The notes beneath the pieces are model-generated. The model was not told the DNA's origin and searched no databases. It was given only the letters and a program-made list of their open reading frames with translations. Position numbers and translations under genes: made by a program. DNA of 21,417 nt from Gammaproteobacteria bacterium. GTDB lineage: Bacteria; Pseudomonadota; Gammaproteobacteria; SG8-11. The DNA is taken from positions 1-21,417 of the forward strand of contig JACQEQ010000325.1 in NCBI GenBank assembly GCA_016200445.1. Direction: 5' to 3'. Within the stretch, counting starts at the first letter, position 1, and each line of letters opens with the position of its first letter. Positions 1-8,430 of this stretch are shown one piece after another.

Positions 1-609
1 CAAGAAATCACACGTGCGGTCAACTTGATCAACACCATTGCCGAACGTACCCACATCCTGGCATTGAATGCGAGCATGCATGCCGCCTCAGCGGGTGAAG
101 CCGGGCGCGGGTTCGCGGTCGTGGCCGACGAAGTGCAACGCCTTGCGGAAAACGCACGCGATGCAACGGCGCAGATCTCGACATTGGTGTCGAACATCCA
201 GCTGGAAACTGCGGACACGGTTGCAACCATGAACACGGTGATTACGCAGGTGGTTGAAGGTACGCGTCTGGCGGAGCAAGCCGGCGTGCACATGCGCACC
301 AACCGGGACAGCACCGAGGTACTGGTTTCTTCCGTGCGGAAGATTGTATCGAGCTCTGCGCAGCAAACGCAGATTTCGGGCGAACTACAGGTTCGCGCAC
401 GGCAAATTCAAGACAGCACCAAGCAGACTCGCGATCAGTTGCAAGAGCAAACGCAACATACCAAACGCCTGGTGCAGTACGCCAAGAGCCTGTTAACGGC
501 GGTGCAGGTATTCAAATTGCCGGTCGCTGAGGTTCCGGTGGCAGCGATTTTGCCAGGCACTACTGCGCCGCAAAACGCCGATGAAAGCGTAGCGCGCAAA
601 GTGTCGTAG
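1..609 (+). CDS. pilJ: Methyl-accepting chemotaxis protein, PilJ-like, C-terminal part (5' end outside window)
   Basis: The reading frame is open from base 1 to the TAG at 607-609, so only the last 202 residues of the gene are present. They contain the cytoplasmic hairpin tip of a chemoreceptor, with the core ERTHILALNAS followed by GEAGRGFAVVADEVQRLAE, which contacts the CheA/CheW proteins. The variant ALNASMHAASAGEAGRGF is closer to PilJ of the twitching-motility (Pil-Chp) system than to flagellar receptors, which usually have ALNAAIEAARAGE. A long coiled-coil arm follows, then a short Pro/Ala-rich tail without a receptor-methylase pentapeptide. The hybrid CheA gene starts 44 bases downstream on the same strand, which fits a pil-chp operon. 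The sensor and membrane parts are not visible. Chemoreceptor identity is near certain; the PilJ assignment rests on the tip sequence and the neighbour. Confidence 0.88.
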   Translation, partial: QEITRAVNLINTIAERTHILALNASMHAASAGEAGRGFAVVADEVQRLAENARDATAQISTLVSNIQLETADTVATMNTVITQVVEGTRLAEQAGVHMRTNRDSTEVLVSSVRKIVSSSAQQTQISGELQVRARQIQDSTKQTRDQLQEQTQHTKRLVQYAKSLLTAVQVFKLPVAEVPVAAILPGTTAPQNADESVARKVS

Positions 610-653
610 CCACCGCACGACAACATGAACACTATTATTCACAGCGATACGCC

Positions 654-3600
654 ATGAGCGACATCACGCAACAACGCGCGCAACTGCAAGCCGGACTCAC
701 CGACGTGATGTTGGTGTTGTACGAATTCGCCACGGCGCCCGCCGCTACCCGTTCGGTTGAAGCGCAACGGCTGGCGATTGAACAGGTACGCAAGCGTGTG
801 CTTACGCTGCGGTTACATGCCGGCGAGTCCGGCTGGAACACGCTGCATGACGCGTGTTTTCATTTGGAACAAAACCTCGCCACCTGGTCCGAGGGTAGAT
901 TCGATCCGGCCGCAGTGTCCGATCCGCTGGAACGCTGGGTTAGCGAACTGTCTGCGCACACTGAACAGCCGCCGGATACTCCGTTGAGTGCCAAGCTGCA
1001 AGCATGGTTGGCCGCGCCGGTTTGGCCGGTCGCCTACGTTGCGCTGCCGCAACAACATGGCGATGTCAGCCGAAGTGCCGAAGCACCACCGGCCAACCGC
1101 GCCTTGCTCGCTGCGTTGAGTGATGAATTAACTAGCCTGCTGCAACAACTCCAAAGCTCGCCAAACGCCGGTGAAGTTACGCTGCGGACCTTCGCCGACA
1201 GCCTGCAAGTCTTCGGCATCGCTGCGGCCGGTGCCGGTTATCTAGGATTAATGGACGCATGCACGTTACTGCGTCATGCCATTGCGCAGGACGTATCGCC
1301 AAGCACGTCGACGCAAAACTGGATTATGCAAATTGCACGTTGGTGCGATGCAACGCAATCGTTCTTAAGCGCGCCGGACACGCCGCAAGCATCGCATGCG
1401 TTGCTTGCGCTGCATCGCGATGAAGCATGGTTGCCGCGTCTTGACGAATTAGACTACAGCGCTCTGGCCGAGCTGTTTCATTGCGATGCCGCAGCGGTTA
1501 GCGCCGTGCCGGTGACAACGTTGCCCACGGCGATCACCACAGCTGAAATGATTACACCCGGCGAAATCGGCGAGACAGCGCCTGCGCCCGTGGTATTAAC
1601 CCCGGCCGCAACCGAATTGGTACAACTGGTACGCGCGGAAGTTGATCGTCATCAAGCCACGCTGCACGAACTGCTAGCCACGATGCACGATACTGCCCAA
1701 TCGGCAACGGAACGTAGTGCAGCGGCTAGCGCCTTTGCCGAGCACTTGAATCGGTTTGCTCTCGGCGTCGATTCGGTCGGGTTGATTGGCTTAAAGGGCG
1801 TATTCGATCACGTGCGCAGCAACCTGCAAACCGCTGCGGAACCCGCACATGACGCCGCGATACGGCAACACTTCGAGCACCTGTTGCCGTTGGTCAACGC
1901 CTATCTTGGCGACTTTGCCGCTCCGGCCACCGTCGGCGCACTGGCCGATTATGTCGCGTCCAGCGCTTGGCCGGTTGCCGTCAGCGGGCTTGACACATTA
2001 CGCACCGCGCTGTCGCAACCAAAACTCATTACTGAAGATGAAAACGCCGAGCAGCGCGCGACCGAAGCACTGCCTGAACACGTGTCACTAACGTTACCGC
2101 AGGACGCCGATCCGCGCCTGCTCGAAAGTTTACTGCAGGAACTTCCGCAGCATACCTCCGAGTTTTCCGCTGCGGTCGTGCGGATGACGCGCGGCAATGC
2201 CGGTAAGCACGATGTCGATGTCGCACAACGCATCGCGCATACGCTCAAGGGCTCGGCGAACACCGTGGGCGTGGCGGGCATCGCACAGTTGACGCACCAC
2301 ATCGAAGACGTGTTGATGGCCTACGCCAAGCACGATCGCGTGCCGAGCGGCGCACTCGCCAATGTGTTGCAAAATGCGGCGGATGTAATTGAGGCGATGA
2401 GTGAACATTTACTGGGGCAGGGCGCCGCCCCGGACGATGCGTTGAGCGTGTTGCAAGAGGTTCTCGACTGGGCGAACCGCATCGACCGCGACGGTATTCC
2501 CGCCGACGATGCGACGGTGCCGGTGTCAACCTCGGGCGCCACTCCGGCGCGTGCGACGCCGGTCGAGGAAGAAGAGTCGGTGGCCACGTTGCGGGTTCCG
2601 GCGACGCTGATCGATGAATTACTGCGGCTGGTCGGCGAATCGATCATCGTAACCGGTCAGCTCAAGAACAAGTTGCAGTTGGCGTTGGCGGAAAACAAGT
2701 CCGTTGCGAAACAGAATGCGTTGTTCCAAAAATTGACCTACGAGCTGGAACAAATTGTCGACGTTCAAGGCATATCCGCCTCGGCCACCGGAAAAAATTA
2801 CCAGAATTTCGACAGTTTGGAGATGGACGAGTACAACGAACTGCATACCGTCACACGCCGCTTGGTCGAGGCGGCCACCGACTCGCGTGAAATGTCGCAA
2901 GGCGTTGAAGATCATCTGCTCGCGTTAAATGAGCTGGTTGTGCAACAAGCGCGCGTGCAAAAAGAAAACCAGGACGTGGTGATGCGCACACGCATGGTGC
3001 CCGCGCAAACCCTGGTGCCGCGTTTGCAACGCGCCGTGCGGCAAACCTGCCGCTTGACGCAAAAAAATGTCGAGCTTGAGGTGTACGGTGCCGACACCTT
3101 GATGGACAGCGAAATTCTCAATGCCATCGCCGATCCGCTGATGCATGTGTTGCGCAATTCCATCGATCACGGCGTCGAACCGGAAGCACAGCGCATCAAG
3201 GCGAACAAACCACCGCAGGGCCGCATCAATCTGCGTTTCGCACGCGAAGGCGATCATGTCGTCATCACGTGCAGCGACGACGGCGCGGGCATCGACTTCG
3301 ACGCGGTGCGGGCCACGGCGCAAGCACGCGGTTTATTGGCGGCGGACGCGGAAGCCGGCGAGGCCGAACTGACCAAACTGATTCTGCAGCCGGGCTTCAC
3401 GACGCGCAGCTTGACTACCCAGACTTCGGGGCGCGGCATCGGCCTGGATGCTGTCAACACGCGCGTGCTGGAACTGAAAGGCTCGTTGGCGATCAGCGCG
3501 CTGCGCGGTCAGGGCTGCGGTATTGAAATCCGTCTGCCCTTGACGCTGATTTCCGTGCATGCCTTGTTAACCACGATCAACGATCAAGTCGTGGCGGTCT

Positions 3601-4451
3601 CAACGCGCGGCGTTGAGCAAATTTTGCATTCCAGCGTTGGCCTCATCGAGCGTGACGGCGACATGGTGTACCACACCTGGAACGGCGAGCGCATGCAAGG
3701 CGCGTTGCTGGAGCAACTGCTGGATCTGGGTTCGCACAGCAACATTGAATCAGCGCCATTGGAAGCGCGCCCGGCACTGGTGGTGCGCATTGATGCGACG
3801 GACCGGCGCGTGGTCTGGATCGATCAAATTGTCGCGACCCAGGACCTGGTGGTGAAACAACTCGGCGCGTTCTTACCCAAGCTGCCGGGCATTGAAGGCG
3901 TCACCATTCTCGGCAGCGGGCGGGTGGCTGCGGTGTTGGATTTGCCGGATTTGCTGCGCGCCGGTCCGGTTGCCGCTACCAGCGATTCAACCGCAGGCAG
4001 TAACGCCAAATTGCAGGTGGAACAACGCCGCGTTGCACTCGTGGTCGACGACTCGCTCAGCGCCCGCCGTGCGCTCGCCGAGTTGATGCAGGATCTGGGC
4101 TACGAAGTACATGCCGCACGCGACGGAATCGAAGCAATCGAATTGCTGGATCTGCATGGTGCCGACATCGTGCTCGCCGATCTTGAAATGCCGCGCATGA
4201 ACGGCCTGGAACTCGCGGCGCACATCCGCGCCCAGTCCAAACTCAAACATATCCCCATCATCATGGTGACGTCGCGTTCGACCGACAAACACCGGCAACA
4301 GGCGGCCAGCGTCGGTGTGAACGTCTATTTGAACAAACCGTTCGCCGAGGATGAGTTGGTGCGGCACGTGGAGCAGTTGTTGACACAAGCACATCCGGCG
4401 ACGGAACAGGACAACGCGGCGCCGAATTCGTCGGAGCAAAACGGCAGGTAA
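654..4451 (+). CDS. chpA: ChpA/PilL-type hybrid chemotaxis histidine kinase (CheA-receiver fusion)
   Basis: This 1265-residue hybrid CheA should phosphorylate its own receiver and separate response regulators in response to the upstream PilJ-like receptor, controlling type IV pili and/or cAMP as in Pil-Chp systems. A canonical Hpt domain lies around residues 480-600, with the phospho-acceptor His529 in HTLKGSA. Three preceding helical segments (about 1-110, 145-240 and 320-425) resemble Hpt bundles but lack this motif. The dimerisation helices begin near 640 (VPATLIDELLRLVGES). The ATPase domain shows the N box HVLRNSIDHG (Asn835), DDGAG at 875-879 and GRGIGLD at 926-932. A CheW-like domain follows from about 960. 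The C-terminal receiver, about 1120-1250, has VVDDS, phospho-acceptor Asp1176 in DLEMP and Lys1228 in NKPF. All catalytic motifs are intact. No strong Shine-Dalgarno sequence precedes the chosen ATG. Family assignment is very secure; the chpA name is based on domain order and the PilJ neighbour. Confidence 0.93.
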   Translation: MSDITQQRAQLQAGLTDVMLVLYEFATAPAATRSVEAQRLAIEQVRKRVLTLRLHAGESGWNTLHDACFHLEQNLATWSEGRFDPAAVSDPLERWVSELSAHTEQPPDTPLSAKLQAWLAAPVWPVAYVALPQQHGDVSRSAEAPPANRALLAALSDELTSLLQQLQSSPNAGEVTLRTFADSLQVFGIAAAGAGYLGLMDACTLLRHAIAQDVSPSTSTQNWIMQIARWCDATQSFLSAPDTPQASHALLALHRDEAWLPRLDELDYSALAELFHCDAAAVSAVPVTTLPTAITTAEMITPGEIGETAPAPVVLTPAATELVQLVRAEVDRHQATLHELLATMHDTAQSATERSAAASAFAEHLNRFALGVDSVGLIGLKGVFDHVRSNLQTAAEPAHDAAIRQHFEHLLPLVNAYLGDFAAPATVGALADYVASSAWPVAVSGLDTLRTALSQPKLITEDENAEQRATEALPEHVSLTLPQDADPRLLESLLQELPQHTSEFSAAVVRMTRGNAGKHDVDVAQRIAHTLKGSANTVGVAGIAQLTHHIEDVLMAYAKHDRVPSGALANVLQNAADVIEAMSEHLLGQGAAPDDALSVLQEVLDWANRIDRDGIPADDATVPVSTSGATPARATPVEEEESVATLRVPATLIDELLRLVGESIIVTGQLKNKLQLALAENKSVAKQNALFQKLTYELEQIVDVQGISASATGKNYQNFDSLEMDEYNELHTVTRRLVEAATDSREMSQGVEDHLLALNELVVQQARVQKENQDVVMRTRMVPAQTLVPRLQRAVRQTCRLTQKNVELEVYGADTLMDSEILNAIADPLMHVLRNSIDHGVEPEAQRIKANKPPQGRINLRFAREGDHVVITCSDDGAGIDFDAVRATAQARGLLAADAEAGEAELTKLILQPGFTTRSLTTQTSGRGIGLDAVNTRVLELKGSLAISALRGQGCGIEIRLPLTLISVHALLTTINDQVVAVSTRGVEQILHSSVGLIERDGDMVYHTWNGERMQGALLEQLLDLGSHSNIESAPLEARPALVVRIDATDRRVVWIDQIVATQDLVVKQLGAFLPKLPGIEGVTILGSGRVAAVLDLPDLLRAGPVAATSDSTAGSNAKLQVEQRRVALVVDDSLSARRALAELMQDLGYEVHAARDGIEAIELLDLHGADIVLADLEMPRMNGLELAAHIRAQSKLKHIPIIMVTSRSTDKHRQQAASVGVNVYLNKPFAEDELVRHVEQLLTQAHPATEQDNAAPNSSEQNGR

Positions 4452-4487
4452 AACACAGCATCGCGGTGGCGATGAGTAGAGAGCAAC

Positions 4488-4492
4488 GGAGA
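4488..4492 (+). promoter_or_regulatory. Shine-Dalgarno site deciding the start at 4499
   Basis: GGAGA lies seven bases before the ATG at 4499. The upstream in-frame ATGs at 4466 and 4472 have no such site and would put eleven charged residues in front of a clean signal peptide. Confidence 0.6.
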
Positions 4493-4498
4493 ACCTTT

Positions 4499-5317
4499 AT
4501 GAAATTCGTATCGTTAAAAATGTTATTGGCCGGCTTGGTTGCATGCACGGCGCTGCTGCCGGCACATGCCGATGAAAAAGCCAAGACGTTCACCTTCGGG
4601 ATCGTGCCGCAAACCGCGCAAAGTAAATTGTCGCGCGATTGGTCGCCGGTGCTGAAATACCTGGAAGAAAAGACCGGCTACAAATTTCAGTTTGCAACGG
4701 CACGCGATATTTCCATGTTCGGCAACCGCCTGGCCGAGGAGAAATACGATTTTGCATTCATGAATCCGCGCGACTACACACAGTTTCACAAGAGCAACGG
4801 TTATGAAGCGTTTGCCAAAATAAAAAATGTAAAGCTCAAGGGAATGATCGTCGTGCGCAACGATAGCCCGGTGCAGAAACTCGAAGATCTGGACGACAAG
4901 GAACTGGTGTTTCCCTCGCAAGCGTTTGCCGCCGACACGGTACTGCGCGCCGTGCTGCGCGAAAAAAATATCAATGTCATTCCGCATTTTGTGGCATCGC
5001 ATGACACGGTGTATCGCAATATCGCCAAGGGCCGCTATGCGGCGGGCGGCGGCGTGATGCACACCTTTAAAAATACCGCGCCGGAAAATCGCGACCAGCT
5101 GCGCGTGCTGTGGACATCGGAAGGGTATACGCCGCATGCGTTTGCCGCCCATGGCCGTGTCCCGCGCGACGTGGTTATGCAAGTGCAGCAGGTATTGACA
5201 GAAATGGAGAAAGACCCGATCGGAAAAAAATTGTTGAAGGGCATTACTGCGCCCGACGGACTGGAAGCTGCTCAGAATGCGGATTGGGATGACGTGCGCA
5301 AACTTCTAAATATCTGA
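4499..5317 (+). CDS. PhnD-like periplasmic substrate-binding protein (phosphate/phosphite/phosphonate family)
   Basis: The product is a 272-residue exported binding protein. With the start at 4499 it begins with a textbook Sec signal peptide (Lys2, Lys7, hydrophobic LLAGLVACTALLP, cleavage after AHA at residue 24). The mature part opens with FTFGIVPQ and continues with SPVLKYLEEKTGYKF and YDFAFMNPRDY. This pattern is typical of the PhnD-like family, which binds phosphonate, phosphite or related small oxyanions between two lobes. No ABC permease or ATPase gene lies next to it, so a stand-alone sensory or scavenging role is possible. It follows chpA by 47 bases on the same strand and may be cotranscribed, which would suit a ligand-binding partner for a chemosensory or signalling system; that link is inference. 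The ligand cannot be predicted from this sequence. Confidence 0.85.
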   Translation: MKFVSLKMLLAGLVACTALLPAHADEKAKTFTFGIVPQTAQSKLSRDWSPVLKYLEEKTGYKFQFATARDISMFGNRLAEEKYDFAFMNPRDYTQFHKSNGYEAFAKIKNVKLKGMIVVRNDSPVQKLEDLDDKELVFPSQAFAADTVLRAVLREKNINVIPHFVASHDTVYRNIAKGRYAAGGGVMHTFKNTAPENRDQLRVLWTSEGYTPHAFAAHGRVPRDVVMQVQQVLTEMEKDPIGKKLLKGITAPDGLEAAQNADWDDVRKLLNI

Positions 5318-5354
5318 AACCGGGTGAGAAAGTGCTACGGATTCACAGGAGCGG

Positions 5355-6041
5355 CTAGCGGCTGTGATAAACGACAATATCCATCCCGGCGACTTTGATC
5401 ATTCCGGCTTCGGACATGGTCTTCAGCACCCGTCCAACCATCTCGCGCGAACAGCCGCAAATGCGCGCGAGCTCTTGCCGCGACACGTGAATCTGCGTTC
5501 CGTCGGGATGCGACATGGCTTCCGGTTCCTTGCACAAGTCGAGCAAGGTGTGCGCAATACGATCCGGCACGTCCGAGGTTGCAAGACTCGTAACGCGGCG
5601 GCTGGTCTTCAACAGCCGTTGCGCGAGTTGTTGGCTGATGGCGGTCAACAACGGGATATGTTGGTCACGCAACTCGCTCTTGAGCAGTGCGAACAGCCGC
5701 TCGTATTCAACTTCGGCAATCTCGCAGGGCGTGCGCGCGCGCACCGTGGCGACGCGGCTCATAGTGCGGTAGAAAATACCGATTTCGCCCAGAAAATCGC
5801 CTTTACCCAAATACGCCAGCACCACCTCATTACCGTCGTCGTCTTCATGAATCACCGAGGCGGTGCCCTTGACCAGGTAATGCAGCATATTGGCCGGATC
5901 GCCGGCGCGAATGATCACGCCTTTCTTGGGAATCTTGCGGTGCGTACAAACATTCAAAAAACGCTGCAACGCCTCCTTGTCGAGAGCAGGCGCTTCGCAT
6001 TCTTTAAAGTAACCATCGTCGGTGAACAGCGGCATAGTCAC
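5355..6041 (-). CDS. crp: Crp/Vfr-like cAMP-responsive transcriptional regulator
   Basis: This 228-residue protein has an N-terminal cyclic-nucleotide-binding beta-roll (KGTASVIHEDDDGNEVV, then GDFLGEIGIF) and a C-terminal winged helix with HVSRQELARICGCSREMVGR. The segment DVPDRIAHTLLDL to the C-terminus follows E. coli Crp almost residue by residue. Matching to the Crp cAMP site, the Glu of GEIGIF, the Arg of the MSRVATVRART loop and the Thr-Ser pair in LLKTSRRV are kept, while the position of Crp Ser83 appears to be Val. The recognition helix reads SREMVGR against SRETVGR in Crp, so a TGTGA-type target is likely. The start may be GTG at 6041 or ATG at 6035; neither has a clear ribosome-binding site. 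It is divergent from the sulfotransferase gene (44-base gap) and convergent with the PhnD-like gene. Vfr/Clp-type function is likely. Confidence 0.92.
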   Translation of the reverse strand: MTMPLFTDDGYFKECEAPALDKEALQRFLNVCTHRKIPKKGVIIRAGDPANMLHYLVKGTASVIHEDDDGNEVVLAYLGKGDFLGEIGIFYRTMSRVATVRARTPCEIAEVEYERLFALLKSELRDQHIPLLTAISQQLAQRLLKTSRRVTSLATSDVPDRIAHTLLDLCKEPEAMSHPDGTQIHVSRQELARICGCSREMVGRVLKTMSEAGMIKVAGMDIVVYHSR

Positions 6042-6075
6042 AGTGTAGCGGTAAAAATGCCTTCCACTTTATGCA

Positions 6076-6080
6076 GAGGT
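6076..6080 (+). promoter_or_regulatory. Shine-Dalgarno site deciding the start at 6086
   Basis: GAGGT, followed by GG, lies five to seven bases before ATG 6086. The alternative ATG at 6071 lies before this site and has none of its own, so 6086 is preferred. Confidence 0.55.
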
Positions 6081-6085
6081 GGAAT

Positions 6086-7495
6086 ATGAGCCGTAGTCTC
6101 AATATTGTTAACGTAGAGGGGCACGACACTCCGGATCGTGGCCGTAAGTTGCAACACACGCTGCATAATATTAGGCGAAAACGCGCCTATTTGTTCGCAC
6201 GCTATCTGCCAGACGCGACCCACGGCTACCGGCCGCAAGACATAAAGGATGTGTTGGTCGTTATTTCCGCTTCACGTAGCGGATCGAGCCTGTTCTACCA
6301 TCTGCTCGCAAGTCATCCCGCCACATTGGCACCGCAGGGCGAAGAAATCACATTTTACAAACTGGCAGGGCTCGGGCTGGTCGGCAGCTTGACCGCGTCG
6401 CACGCCATCCCCAACGATATCGAGATGAATTCAGCGGGACGCACGGCGCTTGCCCTCGATATTCTGCGCGACAGCGGCTACCCGTTTATACCAGGTATTG
6501 ACAAAGAGTTTCCGATCGACCGCTATCTGGTGGATTCAGTACAACGGTTGCTGTTGCAATGGCCGGAGATCGATTTTGACTGCGATCATTTGTACCAGAC
6601 GGCGCGCGCTACGCTGGAACAACATTTACGCACTGCAAGCGGCTTTGACACCGGCAGCTACTGGCTCGATTTGTTATCGGCACTGATCGCACAAGGTTAT
6701 CCGGTCAATCCCTACTACTACGACTTGCCGCGCAAGCTTATCGAGCATCGGCATCCAACGATGCTACGTATCGACGGGCCGCCCAGCGCTGGCCTTTGTC
6801 TGGAAGAGCCGCCGTTCATTGTGCCCGCCCTCAAGGTATTTCCTAAACTTGGAGAAGGCGCCAGCCCTTGTTTGCTATTGAAGTCGTCATCGAACTGCTA
6901 CCGGTTGGAGTTCATGCAGAGTTTGTATCCGAACGCGCGGTTTTCATTTATTCATCTAACCCGGAATCCGGCGGCGGCAATTAACGGACTCATGGATGGC
7001 TGGCTGTCCCACGGATTTTATTCGCAAAGTTTGCAGGACGTAGCGGTTCTCGATATTAAAGGTTACACCAAAGCCCAATTTCCATGGTCGCGCTATTGGT
7101 GGAATTTCGATTCCCCGCCGGGCTGGCTTGACTATATCGATCAACCCCTCCAACGGGTAGCTGCTTTCCAGTGGTATTCGGCCAATAAGCACGTGCTCGA
7201 CGCGATCGAGAGCGGGAAGATTAGCCGTTATATGGTGACTAAATATGAAGACTTGTTGCATGGGGAAACGCTGCAACACGAATTGATCAAAGCCTTCGAG
7301 TTTGCGCACTTGCCGCAAGATGCCTGGCCGCACGGTTACCAGCGACCGGCGCCGGTGATGGCGGTTAATCCGCCCGGCGCACGCAAGTGGCTACAGCGTG
7401 CACAGCTGATCTTACCCGCGATCCGCGAGGCAAGCATCGCCGCCGTCGCGCATCGCCTCAACTACGACATTAACGCTGCGGATGAATTTGTATGA
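6086..7495 (+). CDS. Sulfotransferase family protein (PAPS-dependent)
   Basis: This is a 469-residue cytoplasmic sulfotransferase-fold protein, which would transfer a sulfonate group from PAPS to an unknown acceptor and release PAP. The 5'-phosphosulfate loop is VVISASRSGSSLFYHLLASHP at about residues 58-78, with the usual RSGSS core. The 3'-phosphate-binding segment reads FIHLTRNPAAAINGL, with Arg293. It is longer than typical 300-residue bacterial members, mainly because of an insert between the two PAPS motifs and an Arg-rich N-terminus of about 50 residues. The stop codon overlaps the next start (ATGA at 7492-7495), so translation is probably coupled to the amidinotransferase. A second sulfotransferase follows two genes on. 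The acceptor is unknown; the neighbours suggest a guanidino-bearing small molecule, which is inference. Confidence 0.85.
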   Translation: MSRSLNIVNVEGHDTPDRGRKLQHTLHNIRRKRAYLFARYLPDATHGYRPQDIKDVLVVISASRSGSSLFYHLLASHPATLAPQGEEITFYKLAGLGLVGSLTASHAIPNDIEMNSAGRTALALDILRDSGYPFIPGIDKEFPIDRYLVDSVQRLLLQWPEIDFDCDHLYQTARATLEQHLRTASGFDTGSYWLDLLSALIAQGYPVNPYYYDLPRKLIEHRHPTMLRIDGPPSAGLCLEEPPFIVPALKVFPKLGEGASPCLLLKSSSNCYRLEFMQSLYPNARFSFIHLTRNPAAAINGLMDGWLSHGFYSQSLQDVAVLDIKGYTKAQFPWSRYWWNFDSPPGWLDYIDQPLQRVAAFQWYSANKHVLDAIESGKISRYMVTKYEDLLHGETLQHELIKAFEFAHLPQDAWPHGYQRPAPVMAVNPPGARKWLQRAQLILPAIREASIAAVAHRLNYDINAADEFV

Positions 7496-8430
7496 CGCCT
7501 GAGCTGTTAAAACTGGCTGCCTACCATGGTGCGGGCTGGAACGCGCGTACAGCTGATCTGAGCGCTGAATTGGCCGCAGAAAATGGTATTTGGTCTGCGT
7601 TGCGTGTGGACTCCGAATACAAACCGCTAAAAGCGGTGCTGCTCTACTGCCCCGGTGCTGAAGTCAACAACGTGCGCGAACCGAACGCCGTGCAGCATAT
7701 CGCCCGCATTAATCCGCACGCGAGCGAACGCGAGTATCAAAAACTTGCCGATACTTTCCGTTCGCTCGGCGTGGCAGTGCACTTCATCCGTCCCGATCTC
7801 CTCCAGCCAAGTGCAGTTCTTGACAAATACAATCTAATGTTTGCGCGCGATCTGTTTTTTAACAGCAAAGCAGGGGTGGTCATCGCGCGGATGGGCAGCA
7901 CGGTGCGCGCCGGGGAAGAAAAATTCGCGCAGCACGCGCTGGCGCAGCTGGCGATCCCGATCAACAAGACCATCACCCAGCACGGCCTATTCGAAGGTGC
8001 CGATGCGCTTTGGATTAATTCGCAGACGGTTATTTGCGGGATTGGTAAGCGCACCAATCGCGACGGCTTCCAGCAACTGCGCGCGGTTTTGAAAGAGCAG
8101 GGTGTGGCGACATTGGCGGTGGATCTGCCCGCAGCAACGCAGCATCTACTGGGCATACTCCATATTGTCGATCAAGACTTGGCACTGGTGCGGACGCAAA
8201 TTGCGCCCAAGCGTCTGATCAATATTCTTAAACGCGCAGGAATTAACATGGTCGACGTGCCTGAAAGCGATGAAGTATTACAACGGCAGGGCATGAATGT
8301 CGTTACCGTAAAGCCGAGGGTCATCGTCATGCCGGTCAACTGTCCTGCGCTGAAGCGCCTTTACGCGGCTTGCGGTATTCACATCGCCGCCGAAGTTGAA
8401 ATCGGGCAGCGCAATCCTCAATGCCCATGA
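7492..8430 (+). CDS. Amidinotransferase/dimethylargininase-family protein, C-terminally truncated
   Basis: The 312-residue product belongs to the amidinotransferase / arginine deiminase / DDAH superfamily (guanidine-modifying pentein fold). Visible landmarks are NLMFARDLFF (FARD at 117-120), LFEGADALW (168-173), a His in QHLLGILHIVD (His218) and the late QGMNVVTVKPRVIVMP strand. Family members normally end, some 15-30 residues after this point, with a Gly-rich segment carrying the catalytic Cys. Here the frame instead reads AEVEIGQRNPQCP and stops, so that segment is missing. The 3' end overlaps the next ORF by 35 bases and coincides with the place where that ORF lacks its own N-terminus. The protein is therefore probably inactive as a Cys-dependent enzyme unless the tail is supplied otherwise. 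It is coupled to the upstream sulfotransferase by a 4-base overlap. Fold assignment is good; the substrate is unknown. Confidence 0.8.
   Translation: MTPELLKLAAYHGAGWNARTADLSAELAAENGIWSALRVDSEYKPLKAVLLYCPGAEVNNVREPNAVQHIARINPHASEREYQKLADTFRSLGVAVHFIRPDLLQPSAVLDKYNLMFARDLFFNSKAGVVIARMGSTVRAGEEKFAQHALAQLAIPINKTITQHGLFEGADALWINSQTVICGIGKRTNRDGFQQLRAVLKEQGVATLAVDLPAATQHLLGILHIVDQDLALVRTQIAPKRLINILKRAGINMVDVPESDEVLQRQGMNVVTVKPRVIVMPVNCPALKRLYAACGIHIAAEVEIGQRNPQCP

Noticed and set aside
4523..5182. 219-residue minus-strand ORF opposite the PhnD-like gene
   Set aside because: Shadow of a well-supported gene; His/Arg-rich composition and no family motifs.
5364..6089. 241-residue plus-strand ORF opposite the Crp-like gene
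   Set aside because: Entirely antisense to a clearly conserved regulator; no ribosome site or recognisable domain.
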